From: Christiangramia echinicola DSM 19838 | GTDB taxonomy: Bacteria > Bacteroidota > Bacteroidia > Flavobacteriales > Flavobacteriaceae | Length of the DNA stretch: 64,000 bases | Direction of reading: 5' to 3' | NCBI RefSeq assembly: GCF_000423065.1 | Contig: NZ_AUHG01000011.1 | Location: 62,001 to 126,000 of the forward strand | In this document: positions 29,459 to 39,027 of the stretch, piece by piece | Layout: the number at the start of each line of letters is the position of its first letter | Position numbering within the stretch: the stretch's first letter is position 1 | Made by a program: the position numbers and the translations under genes | Notes under the pieces: model-generated | What the model was told of the DNA's origin: nothing | What the model saw: only the letters and a program-made list of their open reading frames with translations | Databases searched by the model: none

Positions 29459-30451
29459 ATGGCAATACTAAATTTTCAGAAGCCCGATAAAGTTATAATG
29501 ATTGATTCAACCGATTTCGAAGGGAAATTTGAATTTCGCCCTTTGGAACCTGGATATGGATTAACTGTTGGTAACGCTTTAAGACGAGTGCTTTTATCTT
29601 CTTTGGAAGGTTTCGCGATCACTTCAGTAAGAATCGAAGGTGTAGATCACGAATTTTCTACCATCGCAGGAGTAGTAGAAGATGTAACCGAGATAATCCT
29701 TAACCTGAAGCAAATCAGATTCAAAAGGCAAATCGATGAGATCGATAACGAATCGGTTACGATTTCGGTTTCCGGAGAAGATCAGTTAACTGCCGGTCAC
29801 TTCCAGAAATTCATCTCAGGATTTCAAGTTCTTAATCCAGACCAGGTAATCTGTCATATGGATAAGAAAGTAAGCCTGAACATGGAAGTTACTATCGAAA
29901 AAGGTAGAGGTTACGTTCCGGCTGAAGAAAACAAGAAGGCCAATGCTCCTCTAGGTACGATTTTCACCGATTCTATTTACACTCCTATTAAGAATGTAAA
30001 GTATAGCATCGAGAACTATCGTGTGGAGCAGAAGACTGACTATGAAAAACTGGTATTCGAAATAATCAGCGACGGTTCTATTCATCCAAAGGATGCATTA
30101 ACTGAAGCAGCTAAGACGCTTATTCACCACTTCATGTTATTCTCTGATGAGAGAATTACTTTAGAAGCTGATGAAATCGCTCAAACTGAAACTTATGATG
30201 AAGAATCTCTTCACATGAGACAACTTCTTAAGACCAAGTTGGTAGATCTTGATCTTTCGGTAAGAGCTCTAAACTGTCTTAAAGCAGCAGAGGTTGATAC
30301 TTTAGGTGACCTTGTATCTTACAACAAGAATGACTTGATGAAATTCAGAAACTTCGGTAAAAAATCACTTACTGAACTTGAAGAGCTTGTAAGCAACAAA
30401 GGTTTAAACTTTGGAATGGACCTTTCTAAATATAAATTAGATAAAGACTAG
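29459..30451 (+). CDS. rpoA: DNA-directed RNA polymerase alpha subunit
   Basis: 330 residues. The N-terminal dimerisation domain ([36 protein letters not shown]) is followed by a C-terminal domain with the helix-hairpin-helix ([39 protein letters not shown]). The C-terminal domain contacts UP elements and activators. Order rpsD-rpoA-rplQ is canonical. Confidence 0.98.
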   Translation: MAILNFQKPDKVIMIDSTDFEGKFEFRPLEPGYGLTVGNALRRVLLSSLEGFAITSVRIEGVDHEFSTIAGVVEDVTEIILNLKQIRFKRQIDEIDNESVTISVSGEDQLTAGHFQKFISGFQVLNPDQVICHMDKKVSLNMEVTIEKGRGYVPAEENKKANAPLGTIFTDSIYTPIKNVKYSIENYRVEQKTDYEKLVFEIISDGSIHPKDALTEAAKTLIHHFMLFSDERITLEADEIAQTETYDEESLHMRQLLKTKLVDLDLSVRALNCLKAAEVDTLGDLVSYNKNDLMKFRNFGKKSLTELEELVSNKGLNFGMDLSKYKLDKD

Positions 30452-30546
30452 TCAGAATTTAAATTCTACTGGTATTTAAAATATAACAATAGTCATAATT
30501 TGCTCCTCAAAATGAGTTGCAGCAAGATGACGAAACAAAAAATGTC

Positions 30547-31092
30547 ATGAGACACGGAAAGAAAACAAACCACTTAGGTAGACAAACTGCACATCGTAAG
30601 GCAATGCTTGCGAATATGGCATGTTCCCTGATCGAGCACAAGCGTATTAATACGACTGTTGCTAAAGCTAAAGCTCTTAAAGTATTTGTAGAGCCATTAG
30701 TAACTAAGTGTAAAAATGATACAACGCATAACAGACGTCTTGTGTTTAGTAAACTTAGAAGCAAAGAAGCGGTAAGCGAATTGTTTCGTGAGGTAGCTCC
30801 TAAAGTAGGAGATCGTCCGGGAGGATATACCAGAGTTATTAAACTTGGTAGTCGTCTTGGAGATGCTGCAGAAATGGCGCTTGTAGAACTAGTAGACTTC
30901 AATGAAACCTACAACGTAGGAGAGAAGCCTAAGAAGAAAAAATCTACTCGTCGTGCTGGTAAGAAGAAAGCTGAAGATACAGCTTCTACTGCTGAGCCGA
31001 AAGAAGCTTCTGCTAAAGAAACTAAAAAACAAGAGCCAAAGGCTGAAGAGTCTAAAGCTGAAGAAAAAAAAGACGATAAAAAAGAAGAATAG
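30547..31092 (+). CDS. rplQ: 50S ribosomal protein L17 with a long charged C-terminal extension
   Basis: 181 residues from the ATG at 30547 ([20 protein letters not shown]); an in-frame frame opening at 30517 adds only non-conserved residues. The conserved L17 core ends near residue 125 ([16 protein letters not shown]). The remaining 55 residues are almost only Lys, Glu, Ala and Ser, a disordered tail not found in E. coli L17 (127 residues). L17 sits by the tunnel exit, so the tail would project towards nascent-chain factors. It is the last gene of the superoperon; a terminator follows. Confidence 0.96.
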   Translation: MRHGKKTNHLGRQTAHRKAMLANMACSLIEHKRINTTVAKAKALKVFVEPLVTKCKNDTTHNRRLVFSKLRSKEAVSELFREVAPKVGDRPGGYTRVIKLGSRLGDAAEMALVELVDFNETYNVGEKPKKKKSTRRAGKKKAEDTASTAEPKEASAKETKKQEPKAEESKAEEKKDDKKEE

Positions 31093-31120
31093 ATATGATT
31101 CTTATTATCGCCTAAATTTT

Positions 31121-31155
31121 AAAAGGATAAACTGTTTCAGTTTATCCTTTTTTTA
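31121..31155 (+). terminator. Terminator of the ribosomal superoperon
   Basis: A 14-bp perfect stem AAAAGGATAAACTG (31121-31134) / CAGTTTATCCTTTT (31138-31151) with a 3-nt loop, followed by further T residues. It begins 28 bp after the rplQ stop. Confidence 0.93.
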
Positions 31156-31177
31156 TATCTTTTTTTAAAACATTTTC

Positions 31178-31861
31178 ATGAAAATTTCGATTCTCACCTT
31201 CGTAATCATTTTAATTTGTATTAGTTCTGTTTTTTCTCAGAATTTGAATGAAGAAGAAATGGATGTTAATAATACTATGAGAAACTCTAATTGGATTGTA
31301 GGGAGAAAAGTGAAAAATCAGGTTCGGGAAGGTTCCACTTATATAAATAAGGATTGGTCATCTGCTCAAATCTATTTAACCGGAAGAAAACTAAATCTGT
31401 TACAAGTCAATTATAATATTGAAAAAGACGCGATAGAATTTCTCGGAGTAAAGGATAGTCTATATGCTTTTACAGGGAATAATATAGATAGCCTAAAAAT
31501 TAATGGAAAGCTATTAATCCCAATCAGTAAAGATGGATCAAGATTTGAGGAATTACTTTATTCTCATAACGATTTCATGTTCTATAAATCATTTGAGACC
31601 AAAACTTACAAACAATCAATTAATCCTTTAAATGGAAGATACGATGGCCCAGATAGAATAAGGGTTGTTGAAAATTATTATTTTTCTGAAAATGGAAAAT
31701 CAGAATTAATTACATTAAACAAAAGGAATATTTTAAAATATTTTGACGATCAAAAGCAAGAAGTGAAGAAAATTACGAAAGACGAAAACTGGTCGTTAAG
31801 GAAAGAAGGAGAAGTAATTAAGCTTTTAAATTTATTACATACCAATGAAATATCAGGCTAA
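31178..31861 (+). CDS. Secreted protein of unknown function overlapping carA
   Basis: 227 residues with a clear N-terminal signal peptide ending VFSQ. The mature part is hydrophilic and probably beta-rich (SSAQIYLTGRKLNLLQVNY, LYAFTGNNIDSLKINGKLLI). No cysteine pair, lipobox, transmembrane segment or recognised motif is visible. Its last 17 bp overlap the carA start in another frame, so carA may depend on its translation. It stands between rplQ and carA, which are neighbours in related genomes as far as I recall. Its lower G+C than the ribosomal genes could mean later insertion. Function unknown. Confidence 0.75.
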   Translation: MKISILTFVIILICISSVFSQNLNEEEMDVNNTMRNSNWIVGRKVKNQVREGSTYINKDWSSAQIYLTGRKLNLLQVNYNIEKDAIEFLGVKDSLYAFTGNNIDSLKINGKLLIPISKDGSRFEELLYSHNDFMFYKSFETKTYKQSINPLNGRYDGPDRIRVVENYYFSENGKSELITLNKRNILKYFDDQKQEVKKITKDENWSLRKEGEVIKLLNLLHTNEISG

Positions 31862-32957
31862 ACGTAAGGCGATTATCTTATTAGAAGACGGAACCATTTT
31901 TTATGGTAAAGCAGTTGGAAATAAAGAGGGAAGTGCAACAGGAGAAGTTTGTTTTAATACGGGAATGACCGGTTACCAGGAGATCTTTACAGATCCATCT
32001 TATTTTGGTCAGTTAATGGTGACAACCAATGCACATATTGGTAATTACGGTACTAGCGGAAGTGAAAACGAATCTGATTCGCCTAAAATTGCCGGCCTTA
32101 TCTGTAAGAATTTTAGTTACACTCAATCTAGGCCTGCTGCTGACAGAACTCTGGAGGAATTTCTGGAGGAGAGTAATATTTTTGCTATTTCAGATGTAGA
32201 TACCAGAGCTTTGGTGACCTATATTCGTGAAAATGGTGCTATGAATGCTATTATATCTACAGATGTTGAAAATATAGAAGGTTTAAAGAAAGAGCTTGCC
32301 GAAGTTCCAGATATGAACGGTCTTGAACTTGCCTCAAAGGTTTCTGCAAAAAAACCTTATTTCTTCGGGAATGAAAATGCTACTTACAAGATCGCAGCTT
32401 TAGATGTAGGGATTAAAACTAATATTCTGCGAAACCTGGCAGAAAGAGATGCTTATATAAAGGTGTTCCCATATGATGCTACTTACGAGGATATGAAAGA
32501 GTGGAATCCTGACGGCTATTTCCTATCAAATGGTCCTGGTGATCCTCAACCCTTGGAAAGTGCAATAAATGTCACTAAAACGATCATAGAAAAGGATCAT
32601 CCATTATTCGGAATTTGTCTTGGTCATCAGATCATAGCCATTGCTAATGGAATTGATACATATAAAATGCATCATGGACATAGGGGTATTAATCATCCTG
32701 TAAAGAACATGGTAACCGGTAAAGGAGAAATCACTTCTCAAAACCACGGTTTCTCTGTAGATAAGGAACAAACCGAAGCACATCCGGAAGTTGAAGTAAC
32801 TCATATTTGTTTGAATGACGGTACTGTAGGAGGTCTGGCTATGAAGAACAAGAATACCTTTTCAGTGCAATATCACCCAGAAGCAAGCCCTGGGCCACAC
32901 GATGCAAGTTATTTATTTGATGAATTTATTGATAGGATAAAATCTGTAAAGGTTTGA
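31845..32957 (+). CDS. carA: Carbamoyl-phosphate synthase small (glutaminase) subunit
   Basis: 370 residues. The N-terminal subunit-contact domain (ILLEDGTIFYGKAVG, EVCFNTGMTGYQEIFTDPSY) is followed by a class I glutamine amidotransferase domain with nucleophile Cys258 (FGICLGHQII) and the His344/Glu346 pair (VQYHPEASPGPHDA). It releases ammonia from glutamine for carbamoyl phosphate, feeding pyrimidine and arginine synthesis; the large subunit CarB is not in this window. The start overlaps the upstream secreted-protein gene by 17 bp, and a terminator follows. Confidence 0.97.
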   Translation: MKYQAKRKAIILLEDGTIFYGKAVGNKEGSATGEVCFNTGMTGYQEIFTDPSYFGQLMVTTNAHIGNYGTSGSENESDSPKIAGLICKNFSYTQSRPAADRTLEEFLEESNIFAISDVDTRALVTYIRENGAMNAIISTDVENIEGLKKELAEVPDMNGLELASKVSAKKPYFFGNENATYKIAALDVGIKTNILRNLAERDAYIKVFPYDATYEDMKEWNPDGYFLSNGPGDPQPLESAINVTKTIIEKDHPLFGICLGHQIIAIANGIDTYKMHHGHRGINHPVKNMVTGKGEITSQNHGFSVDKEQTEAHPEVEVTHICLNDGTVGGLAMKNKNTFSVQYHPEASPGPHDASYLFDEFIDRIKSVKV

Positions 32958-32980
32958 TATTATATAATTTGAGTATTTTA

Positions 32981-33012
32981 AAAAGCCGGACTTATTTAGT
33001 TCGGCTTTTTTT
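32981..33012 (+). terminator. Terminator after carA
   Basis: Stem AAAAGCCGGAC (32981-32991) / GTTCGGCTTTTT (32999-33010), with one wobble pair, followed by more T residues. Confidence 0.88.
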
Positions 33013-33036
33013 ATCACTCTTGGGGATGCAATAAAA

Positions 33037-33067
33037 TTTGGTATTAAATTATATTGGTATAGCTTTG
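33037..33067 (+). promoter_or_regulatory. Consensus Bacteroidota promoter for the gene at 33090
   Basis: TTTG (33037-33040), exactly 19 bp, TAGCTTTG (33060-33067): a full match to TTTG-N19-TAnnTTTG. The start of transcription would lie near 33074, leaving about 15 nt before the ATG. Confidence 0.68.
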
Positions 33068-33089
33068 AGTATTCTTCAATTTAGTTTTA

Positions 33090-33620
33090 ATGAAAAAGCT
33101 TTTATTTTTTCTTACATTTTTTGGTTCCTTAAATGTTTCCTCTCAAGAAACAACTACCGCAAGCCAGTTTTCCTTGAATCTTTTAGCGCCTTCTGCTGAA
33201 TATGAGTTAGCGGTAGCCGGTCGCTCCACAATAGATATGAACCTGGGGGTGGGTTTTGCCTATCATAATTCTTCCTACGGTGGGGAAGCATTCGGTCTAT
33301 TTCCAGGAATCGAGGCTCAGTATCGTTACTATTATAATTTCGGTAATAGAGTTGATAAGGGAAAAAAGACATCGGAAAATAGCGCAAATTATATCGCCGG
33401 AGTAGCCTCTATTACGAGCGGAAAACCAATTATTGGTGATCTGGAATATACAGATGATTTTGCCGGTTTTGTTGGTCCTGCCTGGGGCTTGCAAAGAATT
33501 TACAATAGTGGCTTCAAATTAAATCTTAATCTTGGACTAGGTATGGGTTTTAATGAAGGTGGGAATGCTTATCTCACTCCTTTATTCGGACTGCAGTTAG
33601 GATGGAAATTAGGAAGGTAG
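33090..33620 (+). CDS. Small outer-membrane beta-barrel-like protein, unknown function
   Basis: 176 residues with a signal peptide ending NVSSQ. The mature chain alternates polar and hydrophobic residues and is Gly/Tyr/Phe-rich (NLGVGFAYHNSSYGG, FPGIEAQYRYYYNFGNR, AGFVGPAWGLQRI, LFGLQLGWKLG), the pattern of an 8-10-strand outer-membrane barrel. A consensus promoter lies directly upstream, and another secreted protein gene starts 4 bp after its stop, so the two form an operon. No exact family recognised; cargo or ligand unknown. Confidence 0.8.
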   Translation: MKKLLFFLTFFGSLNVSSQETTTASQFSLNLLAPSAEYELAVAGRSTIDMNLGVGFAYHNSSYGGEAFGLFPGIEAQYRYYYNFGNRVDKGKKTSENSANYIAGVASITSGKPIIGDLEYTDDFAGFVGPAWGLQRIYNSGFKLNLNLGLGMGFNEGGNAYLTPLFGLQLGWKLGR

Positions 33621-33624
33621 ATTC

Positions 33625-34284
33625 ATGAAAAAAATTCATTTTTTGCTTCTATTTATCCTGGGTGCTATTCCTGCTCATTCGCAGTTTAGTCCAAAGATAT
33701 ACGCTGGATTTAATGGCTTATACAATAAAGGATTTGAGAAGAATATCTATGGTTCGTTCGAAATAGGTGCAGAATTATTTGAAGTTGGATTTTTAGCTCC
33801 AGAAATAGGTTTAAAGTATTATACAGGTTCTCCTAAAGAATTGGAAGTTTTAAATTTTGATCAGAATCCTCCTGAGGGCCTTGCGAAATTTGACTCCAGA
33901 TTTAACTCTTTCGTAATCTCACTAGGCCCGAAAATAACCTTTGGTAATGAAGAAGCAGCTTTAGTGATTATTCCGGAATTCAATATTGGTAATATTAGAA
34001 CATACAAGCGCTATTTCTCTCCTAATAGAAATTCATATGAGCTTTCTGAGGCAATTGATGATTCGCAGAAAATTGATTTCTGGAATTTTTCGGCTGGGAT
34101 TGAAGGGAATTTCTTTGATCTGGATAAAGTTACTTTTAGTGTTTTATTGAACTATAGCACTATAAATACAGAGAAAGAATTTAATAATTTACAGTTCGCC
34201 AATACTTCTCGAAATTACAATGGCGGCAGTGAAGATGGTATTGGACTAACCATTCGAGTTTATGTTGATATATTCCAGAAATAG
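33625..34284 (+). CDS. Secreted beta-barrel-like envelope protein, unknown function
   Basis: 219 residues with a signal peptide ending PAHSQ. The mature part resembles small outer-membrane barrels: FSPKIYAGFNGLYNKGFEKN, GSFEIGAELFEVGFLAPEIG, FVISLGPKITFG and a C-terminal aromatic strand (GLTIRVYVDIFQK). It is co-transcribed with the preceding barrel-like gene (4-bp gap). No enzyme motif or lipobox. Position before eno reflects genome order rather than shared pathway. Confidence 0.78.
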   Translation: MKKIHFLLLFILGAIPAHSQFSPKIYAGFNGLYNKGFEKNIYGSFEIGAELFEVGFLAPEIGLKYYTGSPKELEVLNFDQNPPEGLAKFDSRFNSFVISLGPKITFGNEEAALVIIPEFNIGNIRTYKRYFSPNRNSYELSEAIDDSQKIDFWNFSAGIEGNFFDLDKVTFSVLLNYSTINTEKEFNNLQFANTSRNYNGGSEDGIGLTIRVYVDIFQK

Positions 34285-34410
34285 CCTCTCATTATCTTAT
34301 TTAGCGAAAACGTTTTAGTATCTTTTTATGTTATAAATGCTTTAAAACTAACGGTCTCAGTCGATTTTTAAGCATTGGATTTGTATCTTGCAGGTTGTTC
34401 AACTAACTAA

Positions 34411-35715
<1,305 letters not shown>

Positions 35716-35736
35716 TCTTTGAGTGAATATAATGAG

Positions 35737-35765
35737 AAGCCTCTTCGAAAGAAGGGGCTTTTTTG
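35737..35765 (+). terminator. Terminator after eno
   Basis: Stem AAGCCTCTTC / GAAGGGGCTT (one G-U pair) closed by a GAAA tetraloop at 35737-35760, then a run of T. Confidence 0.9.
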
Positions 35766-35871
35766 TTCATCCCTTATTTATTTATATGTTATATTAACAA
35801 TCATTTAATTAACCTGACTGTGGTAGCTGAGTCTTATTTACTAAATTCAGCTAATTAACCAACCAGACCAT

Positions 35872-37419
35872 TTGAAAACCAATTTTTTATTTATTGCTGC
35901 GGAAAATGATGGAATTCCACGCTGTAAAGCGGGAGGCATGGGAGATGTTGTTAGAGATGTGCCTAGGCAGATCGCAGCCAAAGGAAATAAGGCAAATGTG
36001 ATCACTCCTGCATATTCCAGATTACATAATTCTGAAGCGACCAAAGTTGCAGATGTCAATTTTGTATTCCGGGGCGTTCCTCATAATGGAGAGATCTATG
36101 AAATTCCAGGTAAAAAGCAAATAGAGGGGATTAAGCATTATGTTTTTCATCATCCCGATATCAAGTCGGGAGATATAGCTCATATTTACTATAATGATCC
36201 AGATCAGGCTTTTTATACAGATGCGAACGTATTTTCCCTTTTTTGTACCGGAGTAGCTGCGGCGATAAGGGAAAATGTCTTCGAAGCTATAGATATAATT
36301 CATCTTCATGACTGGCATACCAGTATGCTTCTATTTCTAAGAGAATTCAATCCAAGGTTTGAAGTGCTTAAGGATATCAGATTTGTTTATTCAATTCATA
36401 ACCTTGCGATCCAGGGAATAAGACCTTTTAGTAATAATTTCTCGTCTGTAGATGCATTTTTCCCTGAGATAGTTTATGATCGTGAATTACTTTACGATCA
36501 TCGTTACCAGGACTGTATTAATCTTATGGCGGTGGGAATTAGACTTGCCGATGCAGTACATACTGTTTCACCATCCTATAAAGAAGATATTCAGAAACCA
36601 AGTGATGCGCCTCATTTTATTGGAGGAGAAGGGTTGGAGGAAGATCTCAAAATTGCTGAAAAAGATAACCGATTGTTTGGTATTCTTAATGGCGCTAATT
36701 ACTCGAATATTGAGAAAGTTGAAAAAGGGATTCTGTTAAGACAATGCGTACGCAGATTATTCAGGTGGCTTCAGGAAGAAAAGAAAGATTATAAAGCACA
36801 TTATCTCGCACATACCGGTGAAAAAATTACTCGCTGGCAAGAGCATAAACCTGATTTTATCTGTTCCAGTGTGGCCAGATTGACAGAGCAGAAATTCTTT
36901 TTCTTTAAGGAAAATCCAGAGCTATTAGCAGGTTTGATGCAGAAGCTTACAGAGGTGAATGGGATTTATATTCTCCTTGGAACTGGTGCGCCAGAATATG
37001 AGATCATTTTCAGAGAGGCCAGTTATAAGTATAGGAATTTCATCTTTATCAATGCCCAGTCAGACAGTATTATAGATATGCTATATCAGGATTCTAATTT
37101 ATACCTGATGCCTAGTCAGTTTGAACCCTGCGGAATTAGTCAGATGCTTGCCATGAGAAACGGTCAGCCTTGTTTAGTTCATCATACAGGTGGTTTAAAA
37201 GATACTGTGATCCATGGAAAAACAGGTTTTAGTTTCGATGGAAAAACAACAGCGGAGAAAACTGAGAATTTTATAAGGATCTTTTCAGAAGCGGTCGATC
37301 TTTTTTTCAACGATAAAAAGGAATGGAAAAAAATATGTGCTAAGGCTAAAAAGCAAAGATTTACCTGGGAGAAATCTGTAGACGAATATTATGAAAAGCT
37401 TTATAGTATAGAAAATTGA
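35872..37419 (+). CDS. glgA: Glycogen/starch synthase, GT5 family, with TTG start
   Basis: 515 residues. The N-terminal GT-B half opens NFLFIAAENDGIPRCKAGGM, equivalent to the family's KTGGLADV substrate loop; the C-terminal half has SVARLTEQKFFF and MPSQFEPCGISQMLAMRNGQ plus HHTGGLKDTV. GT5 enzymes add glucose from ADP- or UDP-glucose to alpha-1,4-glucan. The only possible start before the conserved first strand is TTG at 35872-35874: an in-frame stop lies at 35842-35844 and the first in-frame ATG is inside the substrate loop. No other glycogen gene is nearby, so the exact product is less certain than the family. Confidence 0.85.
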   Translation: MKTNFLFIAAENDGIPRCKAGGMGDVVRDVPRQIAAKGNKANVITPAYSRLHNSEATKVADVNFVFRGVPHNGEIYEIPGKKQIEGIKHYVFHHPDIKSGDIAHIYYNDPDQAFYTDANVFSLFCTGVAAAIRENVFEAIDIIHLHDWHTSMLLFLREFNPRFEVLKDIRFVYSIHNLAIQGIRPFSNNFSSVDAFFPEIVYDRELLYDHRYQDCINLMAVGIRLADAVHTVSPSYKEDIQKPSDAPHFIGGEGLEEDLKIAEKDNRLFGILNGANYSNIEKVEKGILLRQCVRRLFRWLQEEKKDYKAHYLAHTGEKITRWQEHKPDFICSSVARLTEQKFFFFKENPELLAGLMQKLTEVNGIYILLGTGAPEYEIIFREASYKYRNFIFINAQSDSIIDMLYQDSNLYLMPSQFEPCGISQMLAMRNGQPCLVHHTGGLKDTVIHGKTGFSFDGKTTAEKTENFIRIFSEAVDLFFNDKKEWKKICAKAKKQRFTWEKSVDEYYEKLYSIEN

Positions 37420-37681
37420 TCTCTTTCTGCTAACTTTTTAAAGCTAACGAGATCGTTTATGTACATATAGAGACTAAATATAGAAAGCGATATTTTTTCC
37501 ATATTCAGGCCATTCTTATTAAAACTACCCCAAGTTTTTTGTTGACTATAGTTAAAATTCACGAAAACTGAATAAAATCGGGGTATTTATGAAATTTCGT
37601 TACTATGCTTAAAATTATTTTAACAGTAAATTTCGTAATTTAGCAATCCTTAAAAATTAATCTAAAAGAACTAAATATAAT

Positions 37682-38965
37682 ATGTCTAAAACAGCGACAC
37701 TCGAATTTGACGGAAAGAAATATGAGTTTCCCGTTACCGTGGGAACCGAAGATGAAATAGGGATAGATATTAAAAAATTACGTGGAGAAGCAGGGCTTAT
37801 CACGTTAGACCCTGGATTTAAAAATACTGGAAGCTGCGAGAGTGCTATCACTTTTTTGGATGGTGAAAAAGGTATTTTAAGATATCGTGGTTATGCAATT
37901 GAAGATCTGGCTGAAAAAGCTGATTTTCTTGAAGTTGTTTACCTTTTGATCTTCGGAGAATTACCGAATAAAGAACAATTAGAAAAGTTCAATAAGGATA
38001 TTAAAGAACAGTCTCATGTAGATGAGGAGATGAAAAAGATCCTTGACGGATTTCCAAAATCTGCTCATCCTATGGGAGTGCTTTCTTCACTAACCAGTGC
38101 TCTTATTGCATTTAATCCATCTTCAGTTGATGTTTCTTCAGAAGAGGATATGTACAAGGCGATCGTTAAGATCTTGGGGAAATTCCCAGTTCTGGCAGCA
38201 TGGACTTTAAGAAAGAAAAATAGTCTTCCGCTGAACTACGGAGATGAAGATCTTGGTTATGTAGAGAATCTTCATAAAATGATGTTCGAAAAACCGAATA
38301 AAGCTTATAGTGTAGATAAGGCGGTGATCGATGCGTTGGATAAATTATTAATTCTTCATGCAGATCATGAGCAAAACTGTTCTACTTCAACGGTGAGAAT
38401 GGTAGGTTCTTCTCATGCAGGATTATTTGCTTCACTTTCTGCAGGTATTTCTGCACTTTGGGGGCCATTACATGGTGGTGCAAACCAGGCAGTGATAGAA
38501 ATGCTTGAAAAGATTAAGGAAGATGGTGGAGACACCCATAAGTTCATGCAAAAGGCTAAGGATAAAGAAGATCCTTTCCGCTTAATGGGCTTTGGACACC
38601 GAGTATATAAGAATTTTGATCCTAGAGCGAAGATCATTAAGAAGTCTGCAGATGAGGTGCTTGCGCAATTAGGAGTTGATGATCCTGTTCTTGATATCGC
38701 CAAAGGTTTAGAGAAAGAAGCTTTAGAAGACGATTATTTCGTAAAAAGAAAACTATATCCAAACGTAGATTTCTATTCAGGAATTATTTACCGAGCACTA
38801 GGAATTCCAGTAGAGATGTTCACCGTAATGTTCGCATTAGGTAGGCTTCCAGGATGGATCGCACAATGGAGAGAGATGAGATTGAAAAAAGAACCAATTG
38901 GTCGTCCTCGTCAAATTTATGTAGGTGAGAATCACAGAGAATACAAGCCTCTTGGTAACAGATAA
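37682..38965 (+). CDS. gltA: Citrate synthase
   Basis: 427 residues, the type II (long, hexameric) form with an N-terminal domain (ATLEFDGKKYEFPVTVGTED). Catalytic residues lie in LHADHEQNCSTSTVR, GPLHGGANQAV (His), GFGHRVYKNFDPRA and PNVDFYSG (Asp). It condenses acetyl-CoA with oxaloacetate. The 262-bp upstream gap has a weak -7-like TAAATTTC (37627-37634). A bidirectional terminator separates it from the convergent glycan-synthase gene. Confidence 0.97.
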   Translation: MSKTATLEFDGKKYEFPVTVGTEDEIGIDIKKLRGEAGLITLDPGFKNTGSCESAITFLDGEKGILRYRGYAIEDLAEKADFLEVVYLLIFGELPNKEQLEKFNKDIKEQSHVDEEMKKILDGFPKSAHPMGVLSSLTSALIAFNPSSVDVSSEEDMYKAIVKILGKFPVLAAWTLRKKNSLPLNYGDEDLGYVENLHKMMFEKPNKAYSVDKAVIDALDKLLILHADHEQNCSTSTVRMVGSSHAGLFASLSAGISALWGPLHGGANQAVIEMLEKIKEDGGDTHKFMQKAKDKEDPFRLMGFGHRVYKNFDPRAKIIKKSADEVLAQLGVDDPVLDIAKGLEKEALEDDYFVKRKLYPNVDFYSGIIYRALGIPVEMFTVMFALGRLPGWIAQWREMRLKKEPIGRPRQIYVGENHREYKPLGNR

Positions 38966-38994
38966 TCTTTGATTTTTATCAAAACTGAATTCAT

Positions 38995-39027
38995 AAAAAA
39001 AGCTTCATCATCAGATGGAGCTTTTTT
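38995..39027. terminator. Bidirectional terminator between gltA and the glycan-synthase operon
   Basis: AAAAAAGCTTCATC (38995-39008), loop, GATGGAGCTTTTTT (39013-39026) with a G-U pair, and A/T runs on both sides. The minus-strand stop codon at 39026-39028 touches its right arm. Confidence 0.88.

Noticed and set aside
37420-37681. tRNA or structured RNA in the gap before gltA
   Set aside because: No cloverleaf or CCA end; only a weak GATCTC/GAGATC pair and poor promoter-like sequence.
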